Below, piece by piece: positions 23,401 to 35,723 of a stretch of 64,000 bases of DNA. Made by a program: the position numbers and the translations under genes. How positions within the stretch are numbered: the first letter of the stretch is position 1; every line of letters starts with the position of its first letter. This DNA is from Holtermanniella nyarrowii (taxonomy: Eukaryota > Basidiomycota > Tremellomycetes > Holtermanniales), in contig BCIT01000005.1 of assembly GCA_001600035.1 (NCBI GenBank), positions 1-64,000 on the forward strand. The letters run 5' to 3'. Below the pieces are notes generated by a model. It was not told the origin of the DNA. It saw nothing but the letters and a program-made list of their open reading frames with translations, and did not search any database.

Positions 23401-25329
23401 ATGATCACTTCCACAACAGTCAAAGCGCACCGACAGAGTCCCAAGCCGATCAAGATTGAATCGCTGGGCTACTTGAGCCTGATAGACTGCCAAGAGTACG
23501 GCAAAGAGCTGCTCCACACTGTGAGCAAAGCTGCGTCGGCGTTGGTCGTCAAACAGAGTCACAAAGACCGAGCGTATCACATATTGGTCTGGCGCTGTAT
23601 CCTACAATGCAGTATCGTCAGCTTGCTTGCGAGTCTTGTTCTAGGCAACGACAAACAACTTGCGACCCGCATGCTGGAACTCCTCTCGCTGTCCCTGTTC
23701 ACAATCACGGTCACGGCATGCATCCTTCAATTTGGTGAGTTCTTCGACGTGTGATGCAACATGCTGACCATCAGAGGGCGCAAACCTCATCACCAAGGGC
23801 GCTGGTGTCCGCCGTATGGAATCTCTAGTCGCCTTGGCCATCGCCGACGTCTTCTGGTCGGATCAAGATGGAACGTTGACAAAGAAGTCAATCAAGACTG
23901 TACGATGGGACATCTCGCAATCGCTCTCTACCTTTACGCGACAAGATCTAGAGGACATCACTGCCATGGCAATGGGTGCTACGGGCTTTCGAGGGATCTA
24001 CAAAGAGCGTAGCGCTTTCTTGCAGCAAGCAATGCGCGTGACTCCAGCCGCAATGCCCAGCCCATTCCTCAAGTCGAGCAGCGTGGTGGCAATGAGGAGC
24101 GTGAAGAATGGCGATTCTGGCAAGATCTCTACATTCTTTGTAGCCGATCCCAACAACTGCAAAGACTTCAACGCGCTCGACCCGCGCTTATCGACAAAAG
24201 GACTTCAAGCAATGTTCGCTGGGCTGGGTCTTGTCGAGAACGCTCGAGAGCTGCAAAGCGCTGTTCGTAAGTTCTTTAAAGCTGGTCAAGCTTGTCACAT
24301 CGTCCTCCTCGGAGAACACAGTGAAGACTCCGATAAGATTACGACAAAGCTCCGAGCGGTCGGTGTGTATCCTGTTCACAGTCCAGTCTTGTCGTCGTCG
24401 AGACTCGCAATCGAAGCTGTCGAAGCGCACGGGTTCAAGTTCCGCTTGGCGACCGCGGCGTCTCAAAGCTACGCCCATATTGTCGGTGGCGCGCTACAGA
24501 CCAAAGGGAGAAAACTCGCCACTGCTCCATTGTTGGACTCCTCACCAAGTCACTTCCTTGCAGATCATGCAGACCGCGTGGCTCTTGTCAACAAGGTGAT
24601 CGATCAGCATTCTGGCATCTCTCGGTGTCTACGGCTGAAGGGTGGCAAAGCTCTTTTGCTGAAAGCTGCATCTGAAGCTGGCCACTCAAATGTCATGTTT
24701 GGAGACGGGTTCAACGACGTCGAGGCCATGCGCATTGCAGAGGTCTCTATCGGTGCCGGTTTGCACTCGTATTGGGATGTGCTTGCGTCGTCTGACATAC
24801 TTGTCGGCACAAACACGGCGCAGCAGAATATTAGCAGTCTGGTCGATCTTTTGCATGGGGCCGAGGTGTCAGCATCAAAAGTGATTCGCTATCTTGAGGC
24901 AGTGAGACTCGTGCACCAGGTGAGCATCTCGTTTGTCTGGCACTGACTCGCAGATTCTCTGCATCGCCGCAATGGCAACATCGTGCGCTTGTTGCACGCC
25001 GACCGTGTGGATCAGGCTGGCCGGTTGCTTTCTTCCACTGGCGATATTGTTGCTCCCGCAGCGACCCATGTCGAAAGCAGAACTGAAACGGAGAATTGAG
25101 TTCGCTCCTTGGAATTGGCTCCTTGTCCAGGAGACTACGCTGGCGGTATACTCGTCAATCTGCGATCGCTTAGAGCTGCTCGTTCGGTGAGTACCGATAC
25201 GACAACAATTGACAACGCAGCACAGCCGTCACGCCATGTCTTGCGACATACGCTCACATTACTGCGCGAACAGTCACATCGTTGACAGAAAGGGTCTCTC
25301 ATTCAGTGGGCACAAGTACAAGCCGGTGA
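23401..25329 (+). CDS. Degenerate P-type ATPase-like protein (P3A/Pma1-like P domain, no actuator domain)
   Basis: Resembles the central part of a fungal plasma-membrane H+-ATPase but lacks key parts. Two hydrophobic segments (CILQCSIVSLLASLVLG and LLSLSLFTITVTACILQF) come before ANLITKGAGVRRMESLVALA, then IADVFWSDQDGTLTKKSIK. The second part aligns with the SDKTGTLTKN phosphorylation site, with Asp kept and the Lys-Thr changed to Gln-Asp (23857-23880). The hinge motif survives as MFGDGFNDVEAMRIAEVSIG (about 24694-24752). No TGES actuator domain and no M1-M2 are present, since the first ATG is only about 150 codons upstream of the site. After it come a possible hydrophobic helix pair and a short C-terminal exon ending VGTSTSR. 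Introns are at 23735-23774, about 24920-24953 and about 25186-25220. It may be a non-transporting paralogue or a regulator. Confidence 0.65.
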
Positions 25330-25646
25330 TACAAACCATGCATGAAATCTACCTCAGTCGTTTACTTCTCGACGAAGAAGGGTCTGAGGAAGGGGTGGTA
25401 CTCTCTTCGCCCTAGACGGTGCGCGTCCGAAAGTCCAAGAAGTGCTCGTGGAGGACAGTTCAGAGGGAGTGATGACGCGTTCGCTTGGTGAGGACGTCGT
25501 TTGCGCCAATGGAGCTTGTGACATGGGATCACTGACGAGTTGACGTAGACTGGAGGGACCTGAAAGGGAGAGAAGCAGAGTCTCGCGCCGCGCGTCGAAG
25601 CTGTTTTGATGGGTGTGATGACTCCTCGCTACAAGTTAGCGAGGTT
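25330..25646. other. Convergent intergenic spacer
   Basis: Lies between the 3' ends of the ATPase-like gene and the minus-strand membrane protein. Nothing beyond 3' UTR-type sequence is recognised. Confidence 0.4.
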
Positions 25647-28017
25647 TTAGCTGTACTCACCTTCGATGAAGCTCGTAACGTCAAGGCTAGACATGACAGA
25701 CTCTGGCTGAGATGCTTCTAAACCTCTGCTGTGCACCCCAGGTGCAAATGGCTTGAAGATGAACAAAGACTCTTCCGACACCCGGAGGTGCTCAGCCGTC
25801 TGCTGACCTGGTGATTTCTCGCGAGGCGGCGTGGGGGGCAAAGGGGCTCGTTGAGGCGGCTGAGGGAATGAATAATCAGATACAGAAGGGGTAGAGTTGT
25901 CGCTAGGAGTGGCAGAGTGACGATACGCATCCTCTTGAGATGCGTCGGACCTTCTTTGCGCCACTTGTGACTTGCCTTCGCCGCGCTGGCTACTTCTTCG
26001 ACTCAGAAGAAGCCAAGCGAAAGATAGGTCCTTCCCCTCGCCTGCATCATCTCCAATATTTGGTTCAGCAGGGGCTGAGAGCGATTGCTGACTTGCAGGA
26101 TTGTTGGGCTGAGACAGGGGTGTGCGAGCCATGATGTCCGCTTGCTGATGGGGACCAGCGCAAGAGAGAGGTAGACTGGTGTCGTGACAGCTTGTCATCG
26201 GGAGAAAGTGGGTTGCGGCGGCCTGATCAACAGGCTGGTGACCAAAGCTAGAGCTCTCAGAAAAGACCGAAGATGTGAGAGCCTCTGAAGACCGCGCAAC
26301 ATCGGTGTCGATCCAGATTTGCTGCTTCTCTGAATCCACCGGGACAGATGATTGCCTGAGCCAGGAATGCACTTCACGCATGGTTGCCGTTCGACGGATC
26401 GACGGCCCGCGCTGTGGGATGTAGGTGGACAGAGGTCGAGTTGCAGATTCTGGGCGAGCTGCGGATTCAGTAGGCAAGTCATCGATCGAAGAGAACGTTG
26501 GCGCGCTGAGATGGAAGGGAGACGTGCGAGGGGTGTGCAGACCTGGCCGTCAGTCCAAATCGGGTGGCAAATCTCACCGATGAAGGATGACAGCCGCTTG
26601 CGCTGACCGCGGTGAGCCGTTGGGTATGTCATTGTTCTCTCTAATGGAAAGGCAAAGCTCGAAAGCAATGACCCCAAGAGGAACGCGTACTGCGCGTTAG
26701 CTCAGCGCCGCTGTCAACGTACCATCTCAAAGCCTGCCAGAAGACGCCCCACGACCAACTCGGAGAAGCCTCTTTGTACAATGCTCCCGATGCTGACAGC
26801 CAGTGCTAGTGTCATTCCAAGCAGCAAAGACGAGTACTCCCGCATCAACGCGCCTCGGATCATCATGTGACGCGTGGCAGAGACATTGAACGCTAAGCGC
26901 AAGGCCAAGGCAAGAACGACGATGATCTGGATGATGAAGCTGGAGGAATGTCAGGCGACGCATCTCGAGCAGAGTACTGACCTTGTCAGATAGAGGATAT
27001 GAAACGCGGCGAGAGGCTCAAAAGCGAGCAGGTTGGCGAGGCGCCACGAGCACTTGTCCGTGTCAATGATGGAACAGTCGAAGTATCTCTAGCTTACCTC
27101 GAGTGTTGCGATTGTTAGAACGCATAGTAGAAGCACGCCGTCCACCACATGCTCCAAGCTGCGTGAAGCTCTCATCAAAAGTAAGGAAACTTGTGAACGA
27201 TCATCGGTAGTCGACATGTCCTTGCTCGACACTGGAGCTGGCATTGCGACCAGATAAGCCAAGACCTCGGGTCGCGCAGCAATCTTGAAATGCATGAAGC
27301 TGTTTCGTCAGCGCTTTTCACTTTGGTAAGACTTACGCATATCGTAACGCGATGCCAATGCTCAACGAGACTTCCGCGGCGACTCGAAGGCTTTCTCCCA
27401 CAGACCCTGGCTTCACTTGATAGCCTATATGAGGCCCGCCTGAGGATTGAGCGATCAAGACTGGCGAAGAGGTGTGAACGACGATGATGTTGAACAGAGA
27501 GGACAGAAACGGTAGAATTGAAGCTAGCACGAGCTGCAGTAAATGAGAAGCCACAGCGGAATACCCACAAAGAAAGAAGCCCTTGAGAGTCAGTAAAGGG
27601 TGTTGAATCACAAAACATACCATGACATCTTGTTGCTGACCAGAGCAACTGTCGCCAAAGTGACTGCTAGTGGTCCGAGAGCGATCCAAGGTGCGTCAAC
27701 GACCAGCGTCGACGTCTGAATGTCAGTTCTGTACCTCAGTGTCGACGCACTAAGGAGAGTTCACGCATTGCCATGACCCCAGCAAGGAAATACACGGCCA
27801 GCCGCGCGGAGGTGTCGAAACCGCGGCTCAGCTCTAAGTGAGCAGCATCTAACTGAGAACAGCAGCTACCTTGGCTGAAATGAGATTGGAGAGGACGACC
27901 AATACTTCTGAAGAGACAGTGGCATGGTGTGAATGGAATACCGCCGACGACCTGACACACATTCGCAAACAAACCGGTTAGTGTTTCAAGTGCGGTCCGG
28001 GCCGATAAAACTCGCAT
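25647..28017 (-). CDS. Multi-pass membrane protein with long disordered cytoplasmic tail
   Basis: About eight small introns, joined by eye, give an integral membrane protein of roughly 680 residues. Hydrophobic segments, in order: APWIALGPLAVTLATVALVS, then FFLVLASILPFLSSLFNIIV, an amphipathic SLSIGIALRYAFMHF, VDGVLLLCVLTIATLE, FIIQIIVVLALALRLAFNV, LLLGMTLALAVSIGSIVQ and YAFLLGSLLSSFAFPLE. The C-terminal 290 residues are S/P/Q-rich and disordered (PPQRAPLPPTPPREK) and end in VTSFIEGEYS. The layout of about seven helices and a long phosphorylatable tail recalls a receptor or sensor, but no signature was recognised. Two introns that matter to the frame are GTGGGTATTC...CTGCAG near 27545-27580 and GTGCGTCGAC...TTCAG near 27717-27752. 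Confidence 0.6.
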
Positions 28018-28192
28018 ACTTTTGTACTCGCTTCAACAACAGCTTTCCAAAGATACAAAGAGGATCAATTATGTCCATCAGCAATTAAGAAGGGCGTGTT
28101 AATTTTACAAGTCATCACGTATAGAGTCGTAAAGATGGAAACATGCATGCCGTGAGGATTTTCGGCCGAAGACAACATGTCCGTGTCAACTA

Positions 28193-29549
28193 TCAAGCCA
28201 TCCAAAGTCGCATGATCCTGTCTACAACCTGTTAATCAGTTACGCATCTATGCAGCCTATTGCAAGACTCACTAGACGACCATTCCACCGGCTGCAGCCA
28301 ACAGTCTGCATGAGGACGATAGTGATTGCGCGAAGAGGCGTGTTGTGCGGCAAGAACGCTCGTAAGAGCCCGTTATCGAGGAAGAAGATGATAGCTAAAC
28401 ACATGTATTCTAGCTCATTGACTCTGCCTGCGGTGGAGGCTAGAAGCAGTAAAGATGGGATGACGAGAGGTAGAAGCTGGAAAGGAAAGAGGTCGGGCAG
28501 GAAGATACTGCGAGGTGAGTTTTGGGGTCAACGTTGAAACTTGTACCTACAGGATCGCAAAGAGCACGAGGATGACCAGGCCAGAGCGAGAACCAAGTGT
28601 AAGCGTTGGCAGCTTGACTGCCGAGGTGATGCTAGGGAGTATTGCTAGGCCTTGCAGACTGGATGTGGGCGAGCTGGGACCGCGATTGCGAGATGATCCT
28701 TCGCCAGATCTGCGTCGGGAGGTGTCGTTGCCCGACGATGCTTCTGTCTCGTCGCCAGACGCGTTACCTGGTGCTGCTGGAGATTGCGCATCTGTATCAT
28801 CGTGACCCGGTGGCTTGAACGCTGATCCGAAAGACACGCCTTTCTTCTTTGGGCGCACATCCACGCCATCTCGTGGAGACTCTTGGGAGTCATCCTGAGT
28901 GTCAGACTCACGGCCACAACGAAGAGATTCTTACCAAGTCATCTACCAAGCTGTGATTGCCTTCGTCGTCCAAGTAATCGGACACATCAGAGCTTAGATT
29001 CCCGTCTCCCTCTCTGTCTCTCAAGTGCTCCTTTCCGTCGTATGATTCGGCGTCGGTACCAAGCGGCATGTCAACCTCGTCAGACGGCCAGTCTGGGATA
29101 TCCGACTCTTTCACTAGCTTTCCATCTGGTCTAAGCGTTATGCTCGCTTTTCTTGGCCGACCCTCTATGTTGTAGTACACTGTGCTCGTCGTCTGCCCAT
29201 CTTCACCTGTCCGGCGAGGCACTTTGGGTGCAGCAGGACGCTGTGGTGCAGAGCCCACCACGGGTGGCTTGGAGCGCTGCGTTTGCTGCTCATCTCCAGT
29301 GTCGCTGTCGGAATCGGTATATTCGCCTTCGCCGGGAGGCGTGACGAATCCGACACGAGGTGCGGGAGGTAGTGGCGGTGGTGGGGGTGTAGTCGGCGCT
29401 GGACGCAAAGGCATCGGTGGTGGAGCTGGCGGCTGCACAGGCTGCACAGGCTGCTCGGCTTGCCGCCCTGTTCCCGAAGCAACGGAGTAGAAGTCATCAT
29501 CATCAGAAAGCGGATCACTGACGTAGGGACGCTGGTGATTTGAGGGCAT
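28193..29549 (-). CDS. Acidic/Pro-rich protein with C-terminal membrane helices
   Basis: The start MPSNHQRPYVSDPLSDDDDF is followed by a proline-rich stretch (APPPMPLRPAPTTPPPPPLP) and acidic runs (YTDSDSDTGDE). A conserved-looking block reads STVYYNIEGRPRKASITLRP. The next exon begins KKKGVSFGSAFKPPGHDDTD. Two or three membrane helices close the protein: SGLVILVLFAIL joined to IFLPDLFPFQLLPLVIPSLL, then EYMCLAIIFFLDNGLLRAFL and AITIVLMQTVG. The last exon codes VVDRIMRLWMA. Introns are near 28214-28258, 28513-28553 and 28870-28930. This disordered-then-membrane order is seen in ER/nuclear-envelope proteins, but no family is assigned. Its start lies 196 bp from the first transporter of the tandem array, in divergent orientation. 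Confidence 0.55.
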
Positions 29550-29744
29550 CACTGTCGCTGCGGATCGAAGCAGTGAGGCTAGCTGAGCTTTGACATGTCA
29601 GTTCTATTGTTCATCTGTCGGCACTCCTTTGATCTGGCATCATGCTTGCTTCCTTTGTGTGCTTACGAGACTCTGTTCCTCTTTTTGCTTCTTCATTGTG
29701 TTCGCTGGGTCATTTACGGATCTACCTTGTCATCTCTTGATTCC
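29550..29744. promoter_or_regulatory. Divergent promoter region before the transporter array
   Basis: Short spacer shared by the minus-strand membrane protein and MFS copy 1. No ACACAGATCG-type element like that in front of copies 4-7 is present here. Confidence 0.4.
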
Positions 29745-31463
29745 ATGTCGGTTTCTGTACCATGGACTGCGTTCGTACCGCTCGTGATCGGGCGCTTCTC
29801 GACAGGTGAGTCTAACTCGATGTATGACTGAAATCAAGCGGCTTCGAGCTCTGCCCCTTTCGTCTTTCTACCCACAATGCTTACCAGTATGGGAGTGCCA
29901 ATCGAAAAGTCTAGCCTATGGACTGGAGTGGCGGAAAGCGGCCTCATGGCGGTCGAATTCATCATGGCTGTGCCAATGTCGTGGTTGAGCGATCGCTTCG
30001 GGAGACGACCAGTGATCGTCTCCTCTCTTCTGTTGACCACAGTGACCTGTGCTGGCTTTGGCACGAGTTCGACTATTGTCGAAGCTGTCATGTGGCGTTC
30101 ACTTGGTGAGTGAGCTGATTTCAGCATAACTGACAGCACAGCCGGACTCAGTGGAACTCGACAGATTGGACGTGTCATGCTGGGTGAGCTCTCCAACGAA
30201 TCGAATCGAGTGCGCATGTTCAGCGTCTTTACGCCGTCAGAGACGGTGGGCAACATTGTTGGGTGAGTTAATCGGTGACCGTGCTAGACTGACCCGTGGC
30301 AGTCGCATTATTGGTGGGACTTTGGCCCAGCCTGAAGGCAGGATACCTTGGTTGGGAGATGCCACTCTGTTCAAGAGCAAACCCTTCCTTCTTCCCATGC
30401 TAGTTATTGCAGCCTTGTCAGTCGCTGCCGGCCAGCGACTAATTGCTAACGGTAGTCCTCTGTACGGGTTCTGGCTCTCACTGAAAAGTCTTCAGGAGGT
30501 AAGTAAATTCAATGATTCGATCACTCACAACGCAAGACGAAGCCGGAGCAACTGTCGCAGCCTGGAGCAAAACCTACGTTGAAAAAGGCCTTGCGTCAGC
30601 CTGGAATGCAGTCGTTGCTGTACGCTTTTGGAAGTGCGGACCTTTGCGCTATCGAGCTGACGCCAGTTGCGCAATGGCTCGATCATGTGTATCTGGGAGC
30701 CAACGCGGTCGTTTCGTCCGTATCAGTAGCAAACGGGGGTTTAGGACTTGAGGTGAGGACCCTCATTTCGTCAATGAACTAACGACGAAGCCTGTAGGTA
30801 TCGCGATGCTGCTGACGGCTATGAGCCTGTGCTACATCGTGGCTGCACCCGTCACGCTTAACCTACTATCCCGTCGTCACACAACACACAGCTGCTTGGT
30901 TATGCTGACTTTTGTCTGGCTGACGCTTCCCATACTATACTCTTTGACGATTCACTTCGCCAGTCGGAGCCAGAGTGCCTTCTTTCTATGCCTGAGCTTG
31001 CTATGCGTGGCGCGAGCTACGGGAGGGTGCTGCTGGGCGTAAGTACTCACCACATCGCATGGTCTCACTTCGCAGCTTTTACGAGATCAACACTATCGAG
31101 TACTCGAGTTCAGTGCTCCTTTCATCCTCAAATGCTTGTATGACTCTGTTTGGCGTAAGCTCATTGTCAACTCTTGCAGCATAGTTGATCTCAATCAGGG
31201 AGCTGGTCGGCTTGCAGGACCGGTAGCATTCGGGTACGTGATCCGGGAAGCCTCGTTGCTGATGACAAAGTTGGTTTTTCAGCCTCAGCTTGGCCTACCC
31301 ACCCGGCTCCATCCAACGAGAACTCATTTGGGCGTTGCTTGCGGGGGTATCGTTGGCTCCGCTAGGTCTTCTTTACCTCTCGCATAGCGAAAGAACGAAG
31401 TCGCCTTTGTCTCGCAAAGAGGACGAAAGCTCTCAGCTTCTCCCTACATCTCCGCTCGCTTGA
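29745..31463 (+). CDS. MFS transporter, copy 1 of 7 (DHA1/ZIFL-like)
   Basis: First of seven tandem paralogues. The N-terminus MSVSVPWTAFVPLVIGRFS lies in helix 1. The loop 2-3 signature is WLSDRFGRRPVI, the motif A of the major facilitator superfamily. Helix 5 is followed by GLSGTRQIGRVMLGELSNES, then WLGDATLF. Later blocks are KPTLKKALRQPGMQSLLYAF, ANAVVSSVSVANGGLGLE and TIEYSSSVLLSSSNACMTLF, and the tail ends SSQLLPTSPLA. About twelve introns of 30-45 nt cut it. By overall pattern it belongs with fungal relatives of zinc-induced-facilitator and drug:H+ antiporter 1 transporters; the substrate is unknown. It groups with copies 2 and 3, which share a Gly-Met/Thr-Arg-Gln-x-Gly-Arg-Val-Met-Leu-Gly-Glu block. 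No disrupting change was seen. Confidence 0.8.
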
Positions 31464-32064
31464 TTGGGTCATGGATACCGTGCCGGTTTGGGTTTCTGGC
31501 TTGTTCAGTTATTAGCTTCTTGTTGTGCTTTCGTAGACAGGTCTCAAGCCTTCACAGCTCATCCACAGTCTTGGCGAAGAAAGCGTTTGCCCAGGTGCCA
31601 CTGCATTTTACGCGGGGGCAAACATAAGAAAGAAGATGGACCGGAACCAAACAACGTTGACGCAGTACTCTTCTCACGGTATGACTACTATATGCCTCGT
31701 CCTTCTAGAAACAGCCCGCTGCAAGATGTCATCTTGAACGGAAGTGAACAGTACGCCTTGTGCGTCCTGTTCAGGAAAGATCGACACATAAGGATGGAGC
31801 GTCGATGATCAAATGATCTATTCGCCCGTCTGAAGGGAAGGGCGCCAGAGATATCAGCTGCAGGTACTATTGGAACGGAGTAATCTCAAAGCATGATATG
31901 CTGTTGATTACATTGGCCTGCTACGGAACCATCCGCACTGGTGTCTAAAGTCACACGAGGTGTTCCTTTGACCAAGATCCTGTCACTAGTGTGCCGAAGC
32001 CTCCTTTGTGTCTTCGCTTGGGCGAAGAGATACCTTCATTCGTCAGTCTCAACTGCGTCGACAC
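31464..32064. other. Spacer between MFS copies 1 and 2
   Basis: About 600 bp without a supported gene. No remnant of a further transporter copy was recognised. It should hold the 3' end of copy 1 and the promoter of copy 2. Confidence 0.4.
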
Positions 32065-33762
32065 ATGTCTGGCTCCTCAGCTGTACCATGGGCAGCCCTC
32101 GCTCCTCTGTTGATCGGAAGGTTTTCGTCTTGTGAGACGGTGCATAGAATATTCAGCTTGCTGACTTCTTCAAAGCTGCAGCCTACGCCGCACCGTTCCC
32201 TCTCCTGCCCGCGATGCTTTTAGATATCGGCTTACCTCTCCGAAGTGCCTCAGTGTGGACAGGTATAGCTGAGAGTGCCTGGATGGCAGCCGAATTTGCG
32301 GGAGCCGTTCCAATGTCATGGCTCAGCGATCGCTTTGGCCGACGCCCAGTCATAGTGTTTTCTCTCTTGTGGACAACTGTGACTTGTATTGGCTTTGGGA
32401 CAAGTTCGACAGTGATCGAGGTAGTCATGTGGCGCTGTCTTGGTGAGCGCGAAGCCGTCTTCGGCATGGCTGACGGGCAGGTGGAATGGGTGGCCTGAGG
32501 CAGGTAGGCCGCGTCATGCTCGGCGAGCTTTCCAACGAGCACAACAGAGTGCGCATATTCACTGTGTTCGCTCCGGCTGCTCCGATCGGAAGTGTTGTAG
32601 GGTGAGACAGAGAGTCAAACGAGACTGACAGTCCTCAGACGCCTAGCTGGAGGCGCACTGGCTTTGCCAGAAGGGCGAATCCCATGGTTGGGCGATATTA
32701 CACTCTTCAGGGCGAAGCCGTTTCTTCTTCCTATGCTCGTCATGGCGATTTTGTGAGTTAAGGTGCCCTTAGACTGCTGGCTGACCCAAAGCCCTCTGTA
32801 TGGCTTTTGCTTGTCCTTGAAGAATCTCAAGGAGGTATGTGAGACTGTGTCAATGTTGTAACAACTCACATGTATAGACCAAGCCAGACCGACTGTCAGA
32901 AAATGACGCCAAACCGACTTTGAAGAAGGCTTTGCGTCAACCCGGAATGCTGTCGCTACTCCTTGCTTTAGGTAGTGAGTTTGCGTTTCTTCTTGCGGCA
33001 GACAGCTGACAACAGTCTCACAATGTCTTGACAATGTGTACGCGGCGGCCACGGCCCTCGTGTCTTCCGTTCCTGTCGCTCAGGGTGGATTCGGGTTAAA
33101 GGCATGTTACACAATCTCCCAGCTTCCTGACATCCAGCCAAGAGAAATTGCAATCCTGCTATCTGCAATGAGCATCTGCTATCTGGCCCTTGTGCCCGTA
33201 ATGCTGACTCTTCTCACTCGTCATTTCAGCAAGCATCGCTGCTTGTTGATCCTCGTTTCAACGTGGGTTTTCCTACCTCTGATTTACTCCATCGCGGTCC
33301 GTTTTGCCGGCAGTAGTCAAACTGCTTTGATTGCGTGCTTAGGACTGCTCTGTGTCGTAAGATCGGTCTCGGGATGTTGCTGGTCGTGAGTGACTTGAAA
33401 GACGAAGATTGACGAGCACAACTTCTATGACATCAATGCCATCGAGCTGTCCACGCCCGTCCTATACTCCTCGACCAATGCCTGCAACACTCTGTTTGGA
33501 GTAAGTCTGTTCACGACACTGTATGTACTGATCGTCTCAGGGAGCTGGACGGCTTCTAGGGCCAGTGGGCTTCGGATGGCTTTACAGTCTCAGCTTGGCG
33601 TACCGACCCCATTCAATCCAACGGGAGCTTGTTTGGATGTTGTTGTCCGCAGTGTCGCTCATTCCACCTGCACTTCTCCACTATTCAGCTCGTGAACAGA
33701 ATCGCGGTCTTGTTGGTGATAAGACAGATGAGAGCACGTCTTTATTGTCTGCGCAGGCGTGA
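32065..33762 (+). CDS. MFS transporter, copy 2 of 7
   Basis: Paralogue of copy 1. It starts MSGSSAVPWAALAPLLIGRF; exon 2 continues AAYAAPFPLLPAMLLDIGLP. Motif A is WLSDRFGRRPVI, and GGMGGLRQVGRVMLGELSNE follows helix 5. Further landmarks are DAKPTLKKALRQPGMLSLLL, ATALVSSVPVAQGGFGLK and IELSTPVLYSSTNACNTLFG; the tail ends DESTSLLSAQA. Intron positions match those of copy 1. All junctions that I followed stay in frame, so it is judged intact. The long ILLSAMSICYLALVPVMLTL helix is closely related to the matching helix in copy 1. The substrate is unknown. Confidence 0.8.
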
Positions 33763-33899
33763 TGAAGACGTGATGAATACCTTTGATGTCGATGCCACGT
33801 AATATAGACCGAAGTGGGCCCCGTCATTCGGACGCATTCCAGCGGCCGTGCCTTCCTGAACCTGCTACAATTATACTTGAACCTGCGATTCGAGTAGAG

Positions 33900-35613
33900 A
33901 TGGCAACAAAGACGGCTGTCCCTTGGGCGGCTTTTGTACCTTTACTCATTGGTAGAGTCAGTGCAGGTACATCGCAAAGTTGCAATTGATCTGACCGCAG
34001 GGGGTACCTTTTCAGTCGTGTTCCCATTCCTTCCTTCCTTCTTGCGCGACCTCGGGCTGCACATTCGCTCTGTAGCGTTCTGGACAGGTTTTGCAGAGTC
34101 TGCTTGGATGGCAGCCGAGCTGGTGACGGCTATTCCAATGTCATGGCTCAGTGATCGCTGGGGCCGTCGACCGGTGCTGATAGCAACCATGCTTTGGTCA
34201 GCAGTCACTTGCGTCTGTCTCGGAATGAGCACGTCAGTAGCTCAGGTTGTGATGTGGCGTCTACTGAGTACGTGTATCACCGTTAATGACTAACAAACAG
34301 ATGGGATCTCTGGCATGAGGCAGGTTGGAAGGGTCATGTTGGGCGAAATATCCACGAAGGATAACCGCGTACGAATGTTTAGCTTCTTCTCTCCTGCTGG
34401 GACTATTGGAACAATGCTTGGGTTCGTCATCGTTCCCGTTTGAGGCTGACGTGCTCAGACGTTTGATAGGCGGTGTGCTGGCTCAGCCTTTTGGCAGGAT
34501 ACTGTGGCTCGGTGATATCACATTGTTCCAAGTATATCCTTACCTGTTACCTCTGCTTGTCGTTGGCACCTGGTACGTCCCACCTTACGTCGTCGAGACT
34601 GATGTCAGGCCAATGATTGGCTTCCTATCGGCATTGAGATACATGAAGGAGGTGAGTGCTTGAACACTATGTGTCGTGCTGACCGAAACGAGACCAAGCC
34701 TGCCTCATTGTCTAGGTCTGGTGTCAAACCTTCTATGCGACTAGCGTTGCAACAGCCCGGTCTCCTACAACTGCTTCTGGCTTTTACAAGTAAGTCTTGG
34801 CTCTTCCTGCAGTCTGACGGCCAGTTAGCCAGACTCTCGAGACGGCCATGTTCTCAGCTACGACTTTGATCTCCTCGGTCACCGTCGCAGACGGAGGCTT
34901 TGGTCTGACAGTTCGTGCATACGACTCATGTTGTACTGACGGCAGACACCTGAGATTGGCTATTTCCTGGTAGGGCTGAGCCTCTGCTTCCTCGTCGCGG
35001 CTCCAACCACTCTCAACGTGCTTGCACACAGGTTTTCAATGCAACAAAACATCAGCATGCTCTCTTCTGTATGGCTCATACTACCACCCATATTCTCAAT
35101 CGCTGTGCACCACGCCAAGAAAAGCAAGAGCGTTCTGGTCATGGATCTAGTGATCTTTGCGGTGGTGCGAGCAGCGGGAAACTCGTGCTTTATGTGAGAA
35201 TTTGATCGTATCACTTGCTGATAACAGGTTCTATGACATGATCGCAATCGACTTGTCTTCTCCAGAGCTTCTCTCGTCAACCAACGCTTGCTTGACATTG
35301 TTCGGGGTATGTCAATTGAAGCAAGAAATGTCTGTTAATAACAGGGTGTCGGCCGACTTTTTGGGCCAGCAAGTTTCGGGTGAGTCTCGACCGAATCGAA
35401 CATCCTTACCGAGCTTATGTCAGATGGACTTATAGTTTAACATTGGCGGCGCCCGTGGAATCCATGTGGAGACAGACAATCTGGTTGCTCCTTTTCCTCG
35501 TGGCCGTCGCTCCCCTGCCTTTGCTGCGGCTTTCGCGGACAAAGCGGAGCGAAGCGGAAAGCAAAGGTCTGCGAGAAGAGGAGGTCGAGTTGTTGGCCCA
35601 GTCGCCTCGTTGA
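33900..35613 (+). CDS. MFS transporter, copy 3 of 7
   Basis: Third member, with MATKTAVPWAAFVPLLIGRV at the start chosen by comparison with the other copies. The frame is open further upstream (an ATG at 33786 would add about 38 residues not found in the paralogues). Exon 2 has GGTFSVVFPFLPSFLRDLGL, then AFWTGFAESAWMAAELVTAI, with motif A WLSDRWGRRPVL. The post-helix-5 block is NGISGMRQVGRVMLGEISTK. It ends with AESKGLREEEVELLAQSPR. Sequence bridges the two subgroups: the GMRQVGRVMLGE block is shared with copies 1-2, while PFLPSFLRDLG resembles copies 4-7. Introns match the array pattern and the frame is unbroken. Confidence 0.8.
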
Positions 35614-35723
35614 TGAGGTGACAGGGTGAATGGCTGCTTTGCGGTCTGTCTGTCAGCTTGCGTCCTTACATTCGCCATGCAGCAAACTACATTGTCCAAA
35701 GTGTGTGGAGGACGACTAGGGGC

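Noticed and set aside
33786-33899. Upstream in-frame ATG as the start of MFS copy 3
   Set aside because: It adds about 38 residues absent from all six paralogues, whose starts align with ATG 33900.
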